From contig JANSYK010000002.1 of the NCBI GenBank assembly GCA_024742485.1, forward strand, positions 248,001 to 312,000: a DNA stretch of 64,000 nucleotides, written 5' to 3'. Both the position numbers and the translations under genes were made by a program. The stretch comes from Alphaproteobacteria bacterium. GTDB lineage: Bacteria; Pseudomonadota; Alphaproteobacteria; Rhizobiales; Rhizobiaceae. Shown here one piece after another: positions 1 to 8,588 of this stretch (position 1 is the first letter of the stretch; each line of letters starts with the position of its first letter). The notes beneath the pieces were generated by a model. It worked only from the letters and a program-made list of their open reading frames with translations. It was not told the origin of the DNA and did no database searches.

Positions 1-698
1 CCGCTCTGGATTGTCGTCGGGTTTGGGACAGCCAGAACGTTTTCTTCTGGCGTCGGCAGACCTGCCTCCTTCATAGCGTGCAGGAAGCCCGCATGGCGGT
101 CGCTGGCCTGATCATTGTTCTCGAACGCACCACCAACCATCGCGATTTCGCGATATCCCCTGCCGATCAGATAACGGGTCATGTCGACAGCGGCGTCGAA
201 ATTGCTGTAGCCGATCGAGAGGTCGATTGCCTCGTCGCGAAGGTTCCAGGTCTCGATGACTGGACCACTGAATTTCCGCAGCAACGCCCGGCAAGCGTCC
301 GCGTGCGTGAAGCCCGTCACGATGATCGCATCCGCCTGTCGGGCGATGAACGTCCTGACGGCTTCGTGTTCATGCTCGACGGATCGACCGCTGACGCCAA
401 GCAGCATTTGCAGATCGTTGGCACGAAGCACACTCGCAATGCCCTCCGAGAAATCGGCAAACAGTGAACTGGTCAGAACCGGGACAACAACGCCGACCAT
501 GTCCGATCTCTGTGACGTCAACGACCGGGCGGCGAGGTTTGGAACATATCCCAATTCGTCAATTGTACGATGGATGAGGGCCCGTGTATCGGGATGCACC
601 GTCTCCGGTCGCCGAAGCGCGCGGGACACGGTGATGAGAGATACGCCAGACGCTTTCGAGACATCTTTGAGTGTGACCCTTGTCCTGGCTGGCGGCAT
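1..698 (-). CDS. LacI-family transcriptional repressor (C-terminus cut by window edge)
   Basis: About 232 codons are visible, starting MPPARTRVTLKDVSKASGVS. The N-terminal LacI helix-turn-helix is clear (VTLKDVSKASGVSLITVSRAL, then hinge-like PNLAARSLTSQRSDMVGVVV), followed by the periplasmic-binding-protein-like effector domain, which runs off base 1. The start at 698 has an AAGGAACG ribosome site just upstream. The gene is divergent from the sugar-transport/catabolic operon beginning at 885, and two palindromes with a central CpG, typical of LacI-family operators, lie between them. I infer that it represses that operon and is relieved by the imported sugar or an intermediate. The effector is not identifiable. 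The family assignment is secure; the exact ligand is not. Confidence 0.92.
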   Translation of the reverse strand, partial: MPPARTRVTLKDVSKASGVSLITVSRALRRPETVHPDTRALIHRTIDELGYVPNLAARSLTSQRSDMVGVVVPVLTSSLFADFSEGIASVLRANDLQMLLGVSGRSVEHEHEAVRTFIARQADAIIVTGFTHADACRALLRKFSGPVIETWNLRDEAIDLSIGYSNFDAAVDMTRYLIGRGYREIAMVGGAFENNDQASDRHAGFLHAMKEAGLPTPEENVLAVPNPTTIQS

Positions 699-775
699 AT
701 TTCGTTCCTTGATCGGTCTTTGTGGTGTGTCTCTGAAGGCGGACGTTCTTCAGGTTCTGGCATTTCTTGTTTGCT

Positions 776-795
776 ATTGACATACGAGTATCATT
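776..795. promoter_or_regulatory. LacI-type operator 1 overlapping a promoter -35 box
   Basis: ATTGACATACGAGTATCATT is a near-palindrome centred on CpG, as LacI-family operators are. It contains a perfect -35 hexamer TTGACA (777-782), with a plausible -10 (GATAAC, 799-804) 16 bases downstream, reading into the ABC operon. Repressor bound here would cover the -35 box. It resembles the site at 819-838. Confidence 0.65.
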
Positions 796-818
796 CCAGA
801 TAACGTCCGGCAAGTGCA

Positions 819-838
819 AATGACATACGAGTGTCATT
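819..838. promoter_or_regulatory. LacI-type operator 2
   Basis: AATGACATACGAGTGTCATT has perfect 7-base arms (AATGACA/TGTCATT) and a central CpG. It lies 43 bases (about four helical turns) from operator 1 and upstream of the start codon at 885, so two repressor dimers could bind the same DNA face. Confidence 0.65.
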
Positions 839-884
839 GCGATTTCGGCAATCAGCCGATTCACACCGCAGGGAGGATTGAGAG

Positions 885-2201
885 ATGCCTAACGTGTTCA
901 ATAGACGAGAGTTCCTGTCCGCAACGACGGCCCTGGGAGCAGCCGCAATGATTCCGGCAGGCCCGGCGCAGGCTGCGTCAGGGGAGCTGTCGGTTTGGAA
1001 ATTTGGTGGTACGACGGCCGAGGTCGAGACGTGGGCTGCCCGCAACGACGGCTTTACGGCCGCAAATCCGGATGTTGGCTTGAATTACTCCTATTTCAAC
1101 GGCCAAATCCGCCGCCAGAAGCTGCTCGCAGGTTTTCAAACCAACCGTTTGGCTGATGTCGTGATCGCCTTTGGGCAGGATATTCCGGAGTTTGCGGGTT
1201 TTGGCATGATTCAACCGCTGGATGACATCGCCGGTGACCGAATGGCGGGCTGGAAAGAGCGCCTTGTGCCGGAAGTCATGGCCTCGGGCATGCATGACGG
1301 TAAGCTCTATGGCCTGCCGACCTATGTGGACATGGCCAGCTTCCTTGCGATCAACACGGATGCGATGGCTGAAGCCGGCTTCGACAGGCCGCCGGAGACC
1401 TGGTCGGAAGTCCGCGAATATGCCAAGGCCATGACCAAGCCCGATCGACCGGGCATCGCGTTCCCGGCGACGACGGCACCTGTCGACATCAACATCTTCG
1501 AGGGTATTGCCTATGCCAATGGCGGTAGGGTTTTCGACGAATCGACCGGCAAGGTGACACTCAACGGTCCCGGCATGACTGATGCCTTGCAGCTTTATGT
1601 CGACCTCATCGCAGATGGATCGACGCCGCCGCCCACTTCGCTGACCGAGACCTTCTTCCGCGACACCGCGCAGCTCTTTGCGCAGGGCCGCAGCGCGATG
1701 TGGATCGGGCTTTCCTGGCTCAATACACCATGGGGCACGCCGGAAGGCTTGAACTGGACAGGGGTTCCTTTCCCGCGGCCCGACACGGTCACCGGCAAAT
1801 TTCCTCCGGTGAGTGCGATCATGGACCCGACGGCGATCCTCATGGTGTCGTCGCGTGCCAAGAATCCGGAAGCGGCAGTGGAATATATCGACTTCTGGTC
1901 GCAGAACGACCAGTTGAAAATCTGGGGCGGCAATCCGGAGATCGCGCGCATTCCCGCCGGAAAGGTGGCCTGGGGCGAGGCTGGCCTGGCAGAGGCTTGG
2001 CCAAACTGGGTGTCGTCTTACGAGGCGGGAACCCTTTTCCAGGGGGCCGAGCCCATGCCGCGCTTCATAGGCGTGTCAGCAGTCGAGAACGCGCTTGGAA
2101 CCGCACTTCAGGAAGCTGTTCTTGGTCAGAAAACGGCGCAGCAGGCGTTGGATGACGCAACGGCCGCGGCGCAAGCGCAAATCGACCTTCTGCGCGGCTG
2201 A
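885..2201 (+). CDS. ABC transporter substrate-binding protein (family 1, carbohydrate)
   Basis: This 438-residue protein is the periplasmic binding component of a CUT1-type sugar importer. The N-terminus carries a twin-arginine signal (NRREFLSATTALGAA, ending near AQA), so it is probably exported folded through Tat. The rest has the typical type-1 extracellular solute-binding fold: an early WKFGG segment, LYGLPTYVDMASFLAINTD near residue 145, and IMDPTAILMVSSRAKNPEAA near 310. It is the first gene of the operon, followed 29 bases later by two permeases. The GGGAGGATTGAG ribosome site lies just before the start at 885. The substrate is presumably a deoxy-sugar or sugar acid, judged from the catabolic genes downstream. 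Confidence 0.93.
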   Translation: MPNVFNRREFLSATTALGAAAMIPAGPAQAASGELSVWKFGGTTAEVETWAARNDGFTAANPDVGLNYSYFNGQIRRQKLLAGFQTNRLADVVIAFGQDIPEFAGFGMIQPLDDIAGDRMAGWKERLVPEVMASGMHDGKLYGLPTYVDMASFLAINTDAMAEAGFDRPPETWSEVREYAKAMTKPDRPGIAFPATTAPVDINIFEGIAYANGGRVFDESTGKVTLNGPGMTDALQLYVDLIADGSTPPPTSLTETFFRDTAQLFAQGRSAMWIGLSWLNTPWGTPEGLNWTGVPFPRPDTVTGKFPPVSAIMDPTAILMVSSRAKNPEAAVEYIDFWSQNDQLKIWGGNPEIARIPAGKVAWGEAGLAEAWPNWVSSYEAGTLFQGAEPMPRFIGVSAVENALGTALQEAVLGQKTAQQALDDATAAAQAQIDLLRG

Positions 2202-2230
2202 TCACACCCGGGTCCTGAAAGGCAAAACCG

Positions 2231-3118
2231 ATGAACAACCGCAGCGACCGCTGGCTCGCTTACTTCATGATATTGCCGGTGGTTGCTGCGGTTCTGGCCT
2301 TTGTGATCGGGCCAACCTGGGATGTGGGCAAGCTCAGTCTGACCCAGGTCGTCATGGGCATGGAGCGAGGCTTCGGAACGCTTGACAATTTCCGGGCGCT
2401 TGCAGCCGACCCCCTCTTTGCGCTTGTCGTCAAGAACACGGCGATCTGGATCATCGGGGGAACGATACTCTGTGTTCTCGTGGGTCTAGCCGTGGGTGCC
2501 TATCTTGCCATCGATTCGTGGCAGACGACTATTCTAAGGGCGCTGATTCTGCTTCCGTGGGTCATACCAGACGTGGTCACGGCGATGGCCTGGAAATGGA
2601 TGCTTCACGGACAAGTCGGGATCATCGGAAGCACGATCCAGGCTGCTGGCCTTACGGATGAACAAGTGTCGTTTCTCGGAGACCCCAGCCTCGTGATGTG
2701 GACTCTTGTTGTCGTCCTCATTTGGCGCAAGATGCCGCTCGTTGCGCTTATTCTCTGCGCGGCGATCCGCTCGGTTCCAAGTGAACAGATCGAGGCTGCG
2801 CGGATGGACGGTGCGAACGCATTCGAGCGTTTTCGATTCGTCGTTATTCCGAACATTGCGTTCTCACTGACTGCCGTGACCGTGATTTCAATGATCTGGA
2901 TCACGGCCGAGTTTGCACTGCCCTGGATCATGACCGGTGGCGGACCGGCCAACGCCAGCCAGATCATGTCGACCTACATTTACCAGCAGAGCTTCGAGTT
3001 CTTTAACTGGGGTGTCGCCTCGGCGATGTCGGTGGTGAATCTCGTAATGCTGATGTTGATCATCGCGCTCTATCTCTACGTGAATCGCCGCTCATGGGCA
3101 TCGGGAGCGGACAAATGA
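2231..3118 (+). CDS. ABC transporter permease, MalF type
   Basis: This 295-residue inner-membrane protein has about six hydrophobic segments, the first at residues 13-33. The cytoplasmic EAA loop that contacts the ATPase is visible near residue 190 (EAARMDGANAFERFRFVVIPNI). The family is the MalF/UgpA-like sugar importer permease. Its stop codon overlaps the start of the next permease as ATGA (3115-3118), which implies translational coupling. The partner ATPase is encoded at 5136. Confidence 0.93.
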   Translation: MNNRSDRWLAYFMILPVVAAVLAFVIGPTWDVGKLSLTQVVMGMERGFGTLDNFRALAADPLFALVVKNTAIWIIGGTILCVLVGLAVGAYLAIDSWQTTILRALILLPWVIPDVVTAMAWKWMLHGQVGIIGSTIQAAGLTDEQVSFLGDPSLVMWTLVVVLIWRKMPLVALILCAAIRSVPSEQIEAARMDGANAFERFRFVVIPNIAFSLTAVTVISMIWITAEFALPWIMTGGGPANASQIMSTYIYQQSFEFFNWGVASAMSVVNLVMLMLIIALYLYVNRRSWASGADK

Positions 3119-3972
3119 ACGAAACGCCACGCCCCTTCTATTGGACCTTCATCACGCTCTGCGGACTGGTCATTGCGACCTATATATTGTTTCCGGTTTT
3201 CTGGCTTTTTCTGGCCTCGTTCAAGACCAGGGATGAGCTGGCGCAATTGCCGATCGCGTTCTGGCCAAAGGATCCGACGATCCAGGCGTATCGCGATCTG
3301 TTCGACAGCGGGTCGCAATCCAGCCAGCTTTTGAACTGGCCGACGCTGATCTCCAACAGTTTTACCGTTGCGGTCACGTCGACCATCATTGTGGTCGTGC
3401 TCGGAACATTTGCGGGCTATGCCTTTGCGCGGTTGAAATTCCCGGGCCGGGACCTGATCCTCGGCGGGCTTTTGGTATCCCGGATGTTCCAGGGGGCGGC
3501 ATTGCTGCTGCCGACCTATCGGCTGATGAACATGCTCAACCTGCAAGACAGTTTGATCGGCCTCATTCTGCTCTACTCGGCATTCGGCCTTCCCTTCGCC
3601 ACGTGGATCATCGCGTCGTCCCTGCGGGAAATCCCGTTTGAACTGGAAGAGTCCGCAATGATGGATGGTGCGAGCCGCCTGCAAAGCATGGTCATGGTCG
3701 TTCTGCCCTTGGCGACTCCGGCGCTGATCACGGCTGCGATGTGGCATTTCGTTGGGGCATGGTCGGAGTTTGCCTTCGCCTCCATCTTGCTCGAGTCAAA
3801 CGAAAACAAGACCGTGACCATCGGCCTTGCCAGTTTCGTCGAGCTGTTCACACTGGAATTCCAGCGTGTCGGCGCGGCGGCAACCCTGGTCGCCCTCCCG
3901 ATCATGCTCGTCTTTTTCTTTGGGCAGCGTTACTTCACACGCGGCCTGTTGGCCGGGGCGGTGAAGGGGTGA
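3115..3972 (+). CDS. ABC transporter permease, MalG type
   Basis: This 285-residue protein has about six membrane spans and an EAA loop near residue 185 (EESAMMDGASRLQSMVMVVLP). An in-frame ATG exists 21 bases upstream (3094). The ATG at 3115 is preferred because it forms the ATGA overlap with the upstream permease and is preceded by GGGAGCGG. It pairs with the MalF-type permease to form the channel of the importer. Its stop codon in turn overlaps the GTG start of the next gene. Confidence 0.92.
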   Translation: MNETPRPFYWTFITLCGLVIATYILFPVFWLFLASFKTRDELAQLPIAFWPKDPTIQAYRDLFDSGSQSSQLLNWPTLISNSFTVAVTSTIIVVVLGTFAGYAFARLKFPGRDLILGGLLVSRMFQGAALLLPTYRLMNMLNLQDSLIGLILLYSAFGLPFATWIIASSLREIPFELEESAMMDGASRLQSMVMVVLPLATPALITAAMWHFVGAWSEFAFASILLESNENKTVTIGLASFVELFTLEFQRVGAAATLVALPIMLVFFFGQRYFTRGLLAGAVKG

Positions 3973-5129
3973 GGATCGTTTCCATCCAGGCCAGAGCCAT
4001 CGATTGCGGGTTTCAGAACCAGGTTCTGCAAACATCGCGTGTTGCCTCGCCCATGTCACGGTTCCCGAAATTCGGTGAAAAGCGTGCAAGCTGGATGTGG
4101 CCGACAAAAAAGGTCTTCGTACGCATCGAGTCCGGTACGGGTGAAGTGGGCTGGAGTTGCACGAATGGCGGCGAAATCGTCGCCTTGATCATCAATGAAC
4201 ATCTCTCTCGCCTGTTGACGGGTGAGAACGCGAATGACCTGTCCGATATCTGGGACCAAATGTTCTTCTCGCTGTTGCCCTGTGACCGCTCGGGTTTTTC
4301 GATGATGGCAATTGCCGGTGTGGACATCGCGCTGTGGGACCTGACCGCCAAGGCCAAAGGGTGCCCACTGGTCGATCTGCTTGGTGGCGCGCGGCGGGAC
4401 AGGCTTCGGGCCTACGTGACGACACCGCAACCCGAGATACAGGCCGGGCGCGGCTGGTCCGGCCTGAAAGCTGCGGCACCCTTCGGTCCGGAAACCGGTG
4501 AGCAGGGCATTCAGGCGAATGTCGAATATATGCGCCGGTTTCGCGACCTTGCGGGCCCGGATGTGCCGATCATGATTGACGCCTTCATGGCGTGGGACGC
4601 TGACTACACGCTGCGCTTTGCCGAAGCCGCAGACGAACTGAACCTTGACTGGATTGAGGACCCGCTACCGCCCTATGACCTGGACGGTATGCGACGGGTA
4701 AAGAGAGAACTGGGCAATCGCGTCCGGCTCGCTCTTGGAAATTTCGCATTCAATCGCTGGGACTGCACCGAACTTTTGGAAGAGGGACTTGTCGACGTTC
4801 TGCAACCGGATGTCGCCTGGGCTGGTGGCATTACCGAGACAATGCGAATCCTTGATATCACCGAAGAGGCTGGGGTTCCCGTGATCCTTCACAATACCTG
4901 TGAGCAACCCTGGGCGCTTGCGCTTGCTGCAGCGCGTCAGGCCGATGGCCTGGTGGAATTCGTCGACCGTGGCGATGTTTCACAGCTCTACAGTCTGATG
5001 GGTCCACGTGTCGAGATCGAAGATGGCTGGTTGCCAGTGACAAGTGACCTGACAGGCAACCTTCCGCCGGACGATATCATCGAACATTTTGGCCGGGTCG
5101 CTGAGCGTTCGATAGAGCAGGGGAGGTAA
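3969..5129 (+). CDS. Enolase-superfamily protein, L-rhamnonate dehydratase-like, altered metal site
   Basis: This 386-residue protein starts at GTG (3969, overlapping the permease stop as GTGA, with AAGGGG upstream). A longer in-frame ATG reading into the permease gene is rejected. Line-up with L-rhamnonate dehydratase from memory is good: VASPMSRF near the N-terminus, FGPETGEQGIQANVEYMRRF, first metal ligand Asp in MIDAFMAWD, second Glu in WIEDPLPPYD, the QPDVAWAGGITE Asp and the ILHN catalytic His. The third metal ligand, normally Glu in a GEHE motif, is Asn here (LALGNFAFNRW). The following active-site His is Phe, and an N-terminal active-site His is Arg. It may be a divergent dehydratase or epimerase, or a non-catalytic paralogue. 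Confidence 0.85.
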   Translation: MRIVSIQARAIDCGFQNQVLQTSRVASPMSRFPKFGEKRASWMWPTKKVFVRIESGTGEVGWSCTNGGEIVALIINEHLSRLLTGENANDLSDIWDQMFFSLLPCDRSGFSMMAIAGVDIALWDLTAKAKGCPLVDLLGGARRDRLRAYVTTPQPEIQAGRGWSGLKAAAPFGPETGEQGIQANVEYMRRFRDLAGPDVPIMIDAFMAWDADYTLRFAEAADELNLDWIEDPLPPYDLDGMRRVKRELGNRVRLALGNFAFNRWDCTELLEEGLVDVLQPDVAWAGGITETMRILDITEEAGVPVILHNTCEQPWALALAAARQADGLVEFVDRGDVSQLYSLMGPRVEIEDGWLPVTSDLTGNLPPDDIIEHFGRVAERSIEQGR

Positions 5130-5135
5130 CACGCC

Positions 5136-6200
5136 ATGGGTTCGGTGAACCTGAGAGGAATTCGCAAGGCATATGGCGCGGTGGAGGTGCTGCACGGCAT
5201 TGACCTGGACGTCGAGGAAGGCGAATTCGCGGTTCTTGTCGGGCCGTCCGGATGCGGGAAATCCACTCTCTTGCGCTCAATCGCCGGGCTCGAGACGATC
5301 AGCGGTGGTGAGATCAGCCTTGCCGGCAAGGTTATCAATCACCTGCCGCCCAAGCGCCGCGACATTGCCATGGTGTTCCAGAACTACGCCCTTTATCCCC
5401 ACATGACGGTTGCCAAAAACATGGGGTTCTCGCTGCGGCTGTCGAAGGAGAGCAAGTCCGAAATCGACCGGAAGGTCACCGATGCTGCCGAGATCCTCGG
5501 TCTGACCGAGCTTCTGGACCGCTACCCAAAACAGCTTTCGGGCGGCCAGCGGCAAAGGGTTGCGATGGGCAGGGCCATTGTCCGCGATCCGGAACTGTTT
5601 CTGTTCGACGAGCCGCTTTCCAATCTCGATGCGAAACTGCGGGTGCAGATGCGCTCCGAGATCAAGGAACTGCATCAGCGGCTGAAAACCACCACGATCT
5701 ATGTGACGCATGACCAGATCGAGGCGATGACAATGGCCGACAAGATCGTCGTCATGCGCGGTGGGCATGTCGAACAGATCGGTTCGCCGCTCGACCTCTA
5801 TGATCGTCCAGTCAACATGTTCGTGGCCGGGTTCATCGGCTCGCCGGCAATGAATTTCGTGCCGGCTTCGGTTCGCGATGCAAGCGTAATGACGACATCG
5901 GGCGCAGAAATTGGTACCCAGGAAGGTGTGGAATCGGTTGGTGAGGCCATCGCTGGCATTCGCCCTGAAGACTTGAGGCTCTCGGACACTGGGCAGGAAG
6001 CGACGGTGTCGCTGATCGAGCCGACAGGCAGCGAGACGCAGGTCACGCTTCGGACCATGGACGGAAACCTGATCCTGACGACTCGTGACCGGCTGGACCT
6101 TGATGTCGGTCAGGCCGTTCATGTCATGGCGGCACCCGGGAAAACACATCTTTTTGATGCGAAGAGCGAAACGGCCTTGAAGCTGCGAGAGTCGGCATGA
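5136..6200 (+). CDS. ABC transporter ATP-binding protein, UgpC/MalK type
   Basis: This 354-residue ATPase energises the sugar importer. Walker A is GPSGCGKST (near residue 37), the Q-loop is FQNYALYPHMTV, the ABC signature is LSGGQRQRVAMGRAIVRDP, Walker B is LFLFDEPLSNLD, and the switch His is in YVTHDQIEAM. The C-terminal third (IRPEDLRL, then the TOBE-like part) is typical of the MalK/UgpC group, so subunit interaction and possibly regulation through it are expected. It begins 6 bases after the dehydratase-like gene and overlaps the next gene by 4 bases. Confidence 0.95.
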   Translation: MGSVNLRGIRKAYGAVEVLHGIDLDVEEGEFAVLVGPSGCGKSTLLRSIAGLETISGGEISLAGKVINHLPPKRRDIAMVFQNYALYPHMTVAKNMGFSLRLSKESKSEIDRKVTDAAEILGLTELLDRYPKQLSGGQRQRVAMGRAIVRDPELFLFDEPLSNLDAKLRVQMRSEIKELHQRLKTTTIYVTHDQIEAMTMADKIVVMRGGHVEQIGSPLDLYDRPVNMFVAGFIGSPAMNFVPASVRDASVMTTSGAEIGTQEGVESVGEAIAGIRPEDLRLSDTGQEATVSLIEPTGSETQVTLRTMDGNLILTTRDRLDLDVGQAVHVMAAPGKTHLFDAKSETALKLRESA

Positions 6201-7360
6201 AAATCACCGATGTCCGGGTCCTCCGATTTCGCACGCGAGCCGACCGCTGGGACATCGGGCACGCAAGGCTGCGGAAGGATGCCGAGGTTCACCAGACACT
6301 CACTTGCATCGATACGGATGAAGGCGTCAGCGGCTATTTCCTTGGAGGTGGCAAACATGGCGATCAGGATGGCATGACGCCTGATGAACAAGGGTTGATC
6401 GAGGGTCGCATACGCGATCTGTTGCTGGGAGAGGACCCCTTCGATCGGGAAATGATCTGGAAATACATCTGGGTCGCCAACCTGCCTGAAGTGACGCAGA
6501 GTGTTGTCGATTGTGCCCTATGGGATCTTGCCGGGCGCGCTGCCGGATTGCCCGTCTACAAGCTGATGGGTGCGTCCCGGGACAAGGTACCGGCGTATGC
6601 ATCGACCTATCCCAATATAGGCAAGCCGGCGGTTTATGCCGAGCATGCACTGGCGTGTCGCGACGAGGGCTATCGTGCCTACAAGATACATCCGCATTAC
6701 TTCTGGAACCCCGACACGGGACAACCGACCAAAGGGCGGCCTTCCAACATCGCCGCCGACATCGAGACCATCAATCTTGTGCGCGAAGCGGTCGGACCCG
6801 ACATGGTTTTGATGTATGATGTCTGGGGCACCTATCACACAATGGAAGAGACCATAAAGGTCGGCCGCGAACTGGAAAGACTGGACTTTTACTGGTTTGA
6901 GCATCCGATGCCGGAGTATCGGGTGGAAAGCTATGTCCGTGTCTGTCGGGAGCTCTCGATTCCCATTCTTGCGCCCGAAATCGCCGCGGGTGGCGTATTC
7001 ACCCGTGCTGAGTGGATATTGCGCGGCGCTTCGGACATGAGCCGGATGGACATCCGACGCGGCGGAATCACCGGGTGCCGCAAGACGGCGATCGTGAGTG
7101 AAGCCTACGGGATACGCTGCGAGATCCACATGGCCGGTTGGGGCAACCTTCATGTGCTGGGTGCGACTTCGGAAGACACCAGTGAATGGTACGAAAAAGG
7201 ACTGCTCGCTCCAGGCGTCGAGTACGATGCGCCCCATCCCTATTTGCGCGGAAACTGCGATCCGATGGATGCGGATGGAATGGTCGCGGTGCCGCAGTCG
7301 CCCGGTCTCGGCTACGACATCGTCTGGGACTATATCCAGGACAATCGGATAGAACCATGA
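6197..7360 (+). CDS. Enolase-superfamily acid-sugar dehydratase (mandelate racemase subgroup)
   Basis: This 387-residue protein has an N-terminal capping domain and a C-terminal barrel. It keeps the three expected metal ligands: Asp in LMYDVWG, Glu in WFEHPMPE and Glu in LAPEIAAGG. A basic-strand motif (AYKIHPHY) and a downstream His (CEIHMAGWGN) are candidates for acid/base catalysis. By family it probably removes water from a sugar acid to give a 2-keto-3-deoxy acid, or racemises it. Unlike its neighbour at 3969 it looks catalytically intact, so it may be the working dehydratase of the pathway. ATG at 6197 overlaps the ATPase stop. Confidence 0.88.
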   Translation: MKITDVRVLRFRTRADRWDIGHARLRKDAEVHQTLTCIDTDEGVSGYFLGGGKHGDQDGMTPDEQGLIEGRIRDLLLGEDPFDREMIWKYIWVANLPEVTQSVVDCALWDLAGRAAGLPVYKLMGASRDKVPAYASTYPNIGKPAVYAEHALACRDEGYRAYKIHPHYFWNPDTGQPTKGRPSNIAADIETINLVREAVGPDMVLMYDVWGTYHTMEETIKVGRELERLDFYWFEHPMPEYRVESYVRVCRELSIPILAPEIAAGGVFTRAEWILRGASDMSRMDIRRGGITGCRKTAIVSEAYGIRCEIHMAGWGNLHVLGATSEDTSEWYEKGLLAPGVEYDAPHPYLRGNCDPMDADGMVAVPQSPGLGYDIVWDYIQDNRIEP

Positions 7361-7689
7361 ATGCCCATTGCAGAGCCTGGAGGATGAGGCTTCGCCCGGG
7401 TGCAGAGGCACAGTATGACGAGGCGCATGCGCGCGTCTGGCCGGACCTCCTTGCGGAGATGCGGAATGCCGGTGTCGCCCGATTCATCATCTATCGCGAC
7501 AAGCTTGATGTCTTTGCCTGGCAGGAGCGGGCCGCACCCTTCCCTGAGCCGGGCACCCAGCCTTCGGAGGTATTGAAAATGTGGTGGCATGCCATGAAGC
7601 CGTTGATGTTGACCGAACCCGATGGTCGCCCAAAACAAACACCCATGACGGAGGTCTTCGTTCTGACCGCTGATGAGGCGGGAACATGA
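7357..7689 (+). CDS. L-rhamnose mutarotase family protein
   Basis: This 110-residue protein starts at ATG 7357, which overlaps the preceding stop (ATGA). It fits the RhaM/YiiL family: a small dimeric ferredoxin-like fold that interconverts alpha and beta anomers of L-rhamnose and related sugars. Family-like features are AEAQYDEAHARVWPDLLAEM near the N-terminus, RFIIYRDKLDVFAW, and WHAMKPLM near the C-terminus. Its presence suggests that the operon handles a 6-deoxy-sugar, probably L-rhamnose or a relative. The exact sugar is inferred. Confidence 0.85.
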   Translation: MNAHCRAWRMRLRPGAEAQYDEAHARVWPDLLAEMRNAGVARFIIYRDKLDVFAWQERAAPFPEPGTQPSEVLKMWWHAMKPLMLTEPDGRPKQTPMTEVFVLTADEAGT

Positions 7690-8573
7690 CCGGGCTTCAT
7701 GGCATTGTCCCGATCCTGCTGACGCCCTTCGACGAAGACGGGAATATCGATTTTGACGATCTCTCGCGCGAAATTGAAGCGACGCTCGATACGGGCGTTC
7801 ATGGAATCGGCGTCGCCATAGGGAGCGAGATTTTCAAGTTCGGCCAACACGATCGCAAACAGCTCCTTGCAGCTGTGGTCAGCAATGTTGCGGGCCGTGT
7901 CCCGGTTGTAATGAACACATCTGCTCCGGGCACCGCGCTTGCCGTCAGTCTCGCCCGTGATGCTGCAGAGGTGGGTGCCGACCGCCTGATGATCTGGCCG
8001 CCTGATTTTTTCCCGACCAACGCGGAAGCCGTAACGCAGCATCTCTCGGCGATCGCTGCGGCAAGTAGCTTGCCGATTGTTCTTCAGGATGTCCCGCAGG
8101 CGCCAATCCAGCCCAGCCTCGCACTTGCCATTGCCGACCGGGTACAACTGGTCGACACCATAAAGGTCGAAACCCAGCCGACGGTGGACAAAGTCGGACA
8201 GATGCAGGTTGCGGCGGGGAAACGCCTTTCGGTCCTTGGTGGAGCAGGTGGCGGTACCTTGGTCGAGGAGCATCGACGCGGCGCGCGCGGGACCATGCCC
8301 TTTGCCAGCCAGGCCAGCGAATTCATGGCGGCCTGGTCTTGTCTCGAAGCCGGAGACGAGGCCGGCGCCGAAGCAATTGTCGAGCGGCGCATCCTTCCTG
8401 TCAGCCGCCTGGGCTTCCAGGCCGGCGACCTGTTTTACCACATACACAAAGAGTTGCTGCGCCGACGCGGTTTGTTCAAGACGGCGTATGTCGCACCCCC
8501 GACCTATGAGCCTGACGCGATCACGCGAGGCGAGATCGATCGGCTGCTGACCCGGCTGGAGGGCGCGCAATGA
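7686..8573 (+). CDS. Dihydrodipicolinate synthase/N-acetylneuraminate lyase family aldolase
   Basis: This 295-residue class I aldolase fold begins with the family opening GIVPILLTPFDEDGNIDFDDL. The Schiff-base lysine is most likely the Lys in VDTIKVETQPTVDK (near residue 161). In this operon the natural role is cleavage, or in some family members dehydration, of the 2-keto-3-deoxy acid released by the enolase-superfamily enzyme. The product would be pyruvate plus an aldehyde. ATG at 7686 overlaps the mutarotase stop. True DapA is unlikely given the context. Confidence 0.87.
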   Translation: MTGLHGIVPILLTPFDEDGNIDFDDLSREIEATLDTGVHGIGVAIGSEIFKFGQHDRKQLLAAVVSNVAGRVPVVMNTSAPGTALAVSLARDAAEVGADRLMIWPPDFFPTNAEAVTQHLSAIAAASSLPIVLQDVPQAPIQPSLALAIADRVQLVDTIKVETQPTVDKVGQMQVAAGKRLSVLGGAGGGTLVEEHRRGARGTMPFASQASEFMAAWSCLEAGDEAGAEAIVERRILPVSRLGFQAGDLFYHIHKELLRRRGLFKTAYVAPPTYEPDAITRGEIDRLLTRLEGAQ

Positions 8574-8588
8574 AAATGAGAAAGGAAG

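Noticed and set aside
3741-3968. 76-codon N-terminal extension of the rhamnonate-dehydratase-like protein
   Set aside because: It overlaps the permease gene in another frame and lacks homology; GTG 3969 gives the expected length and a GTGA overlap.
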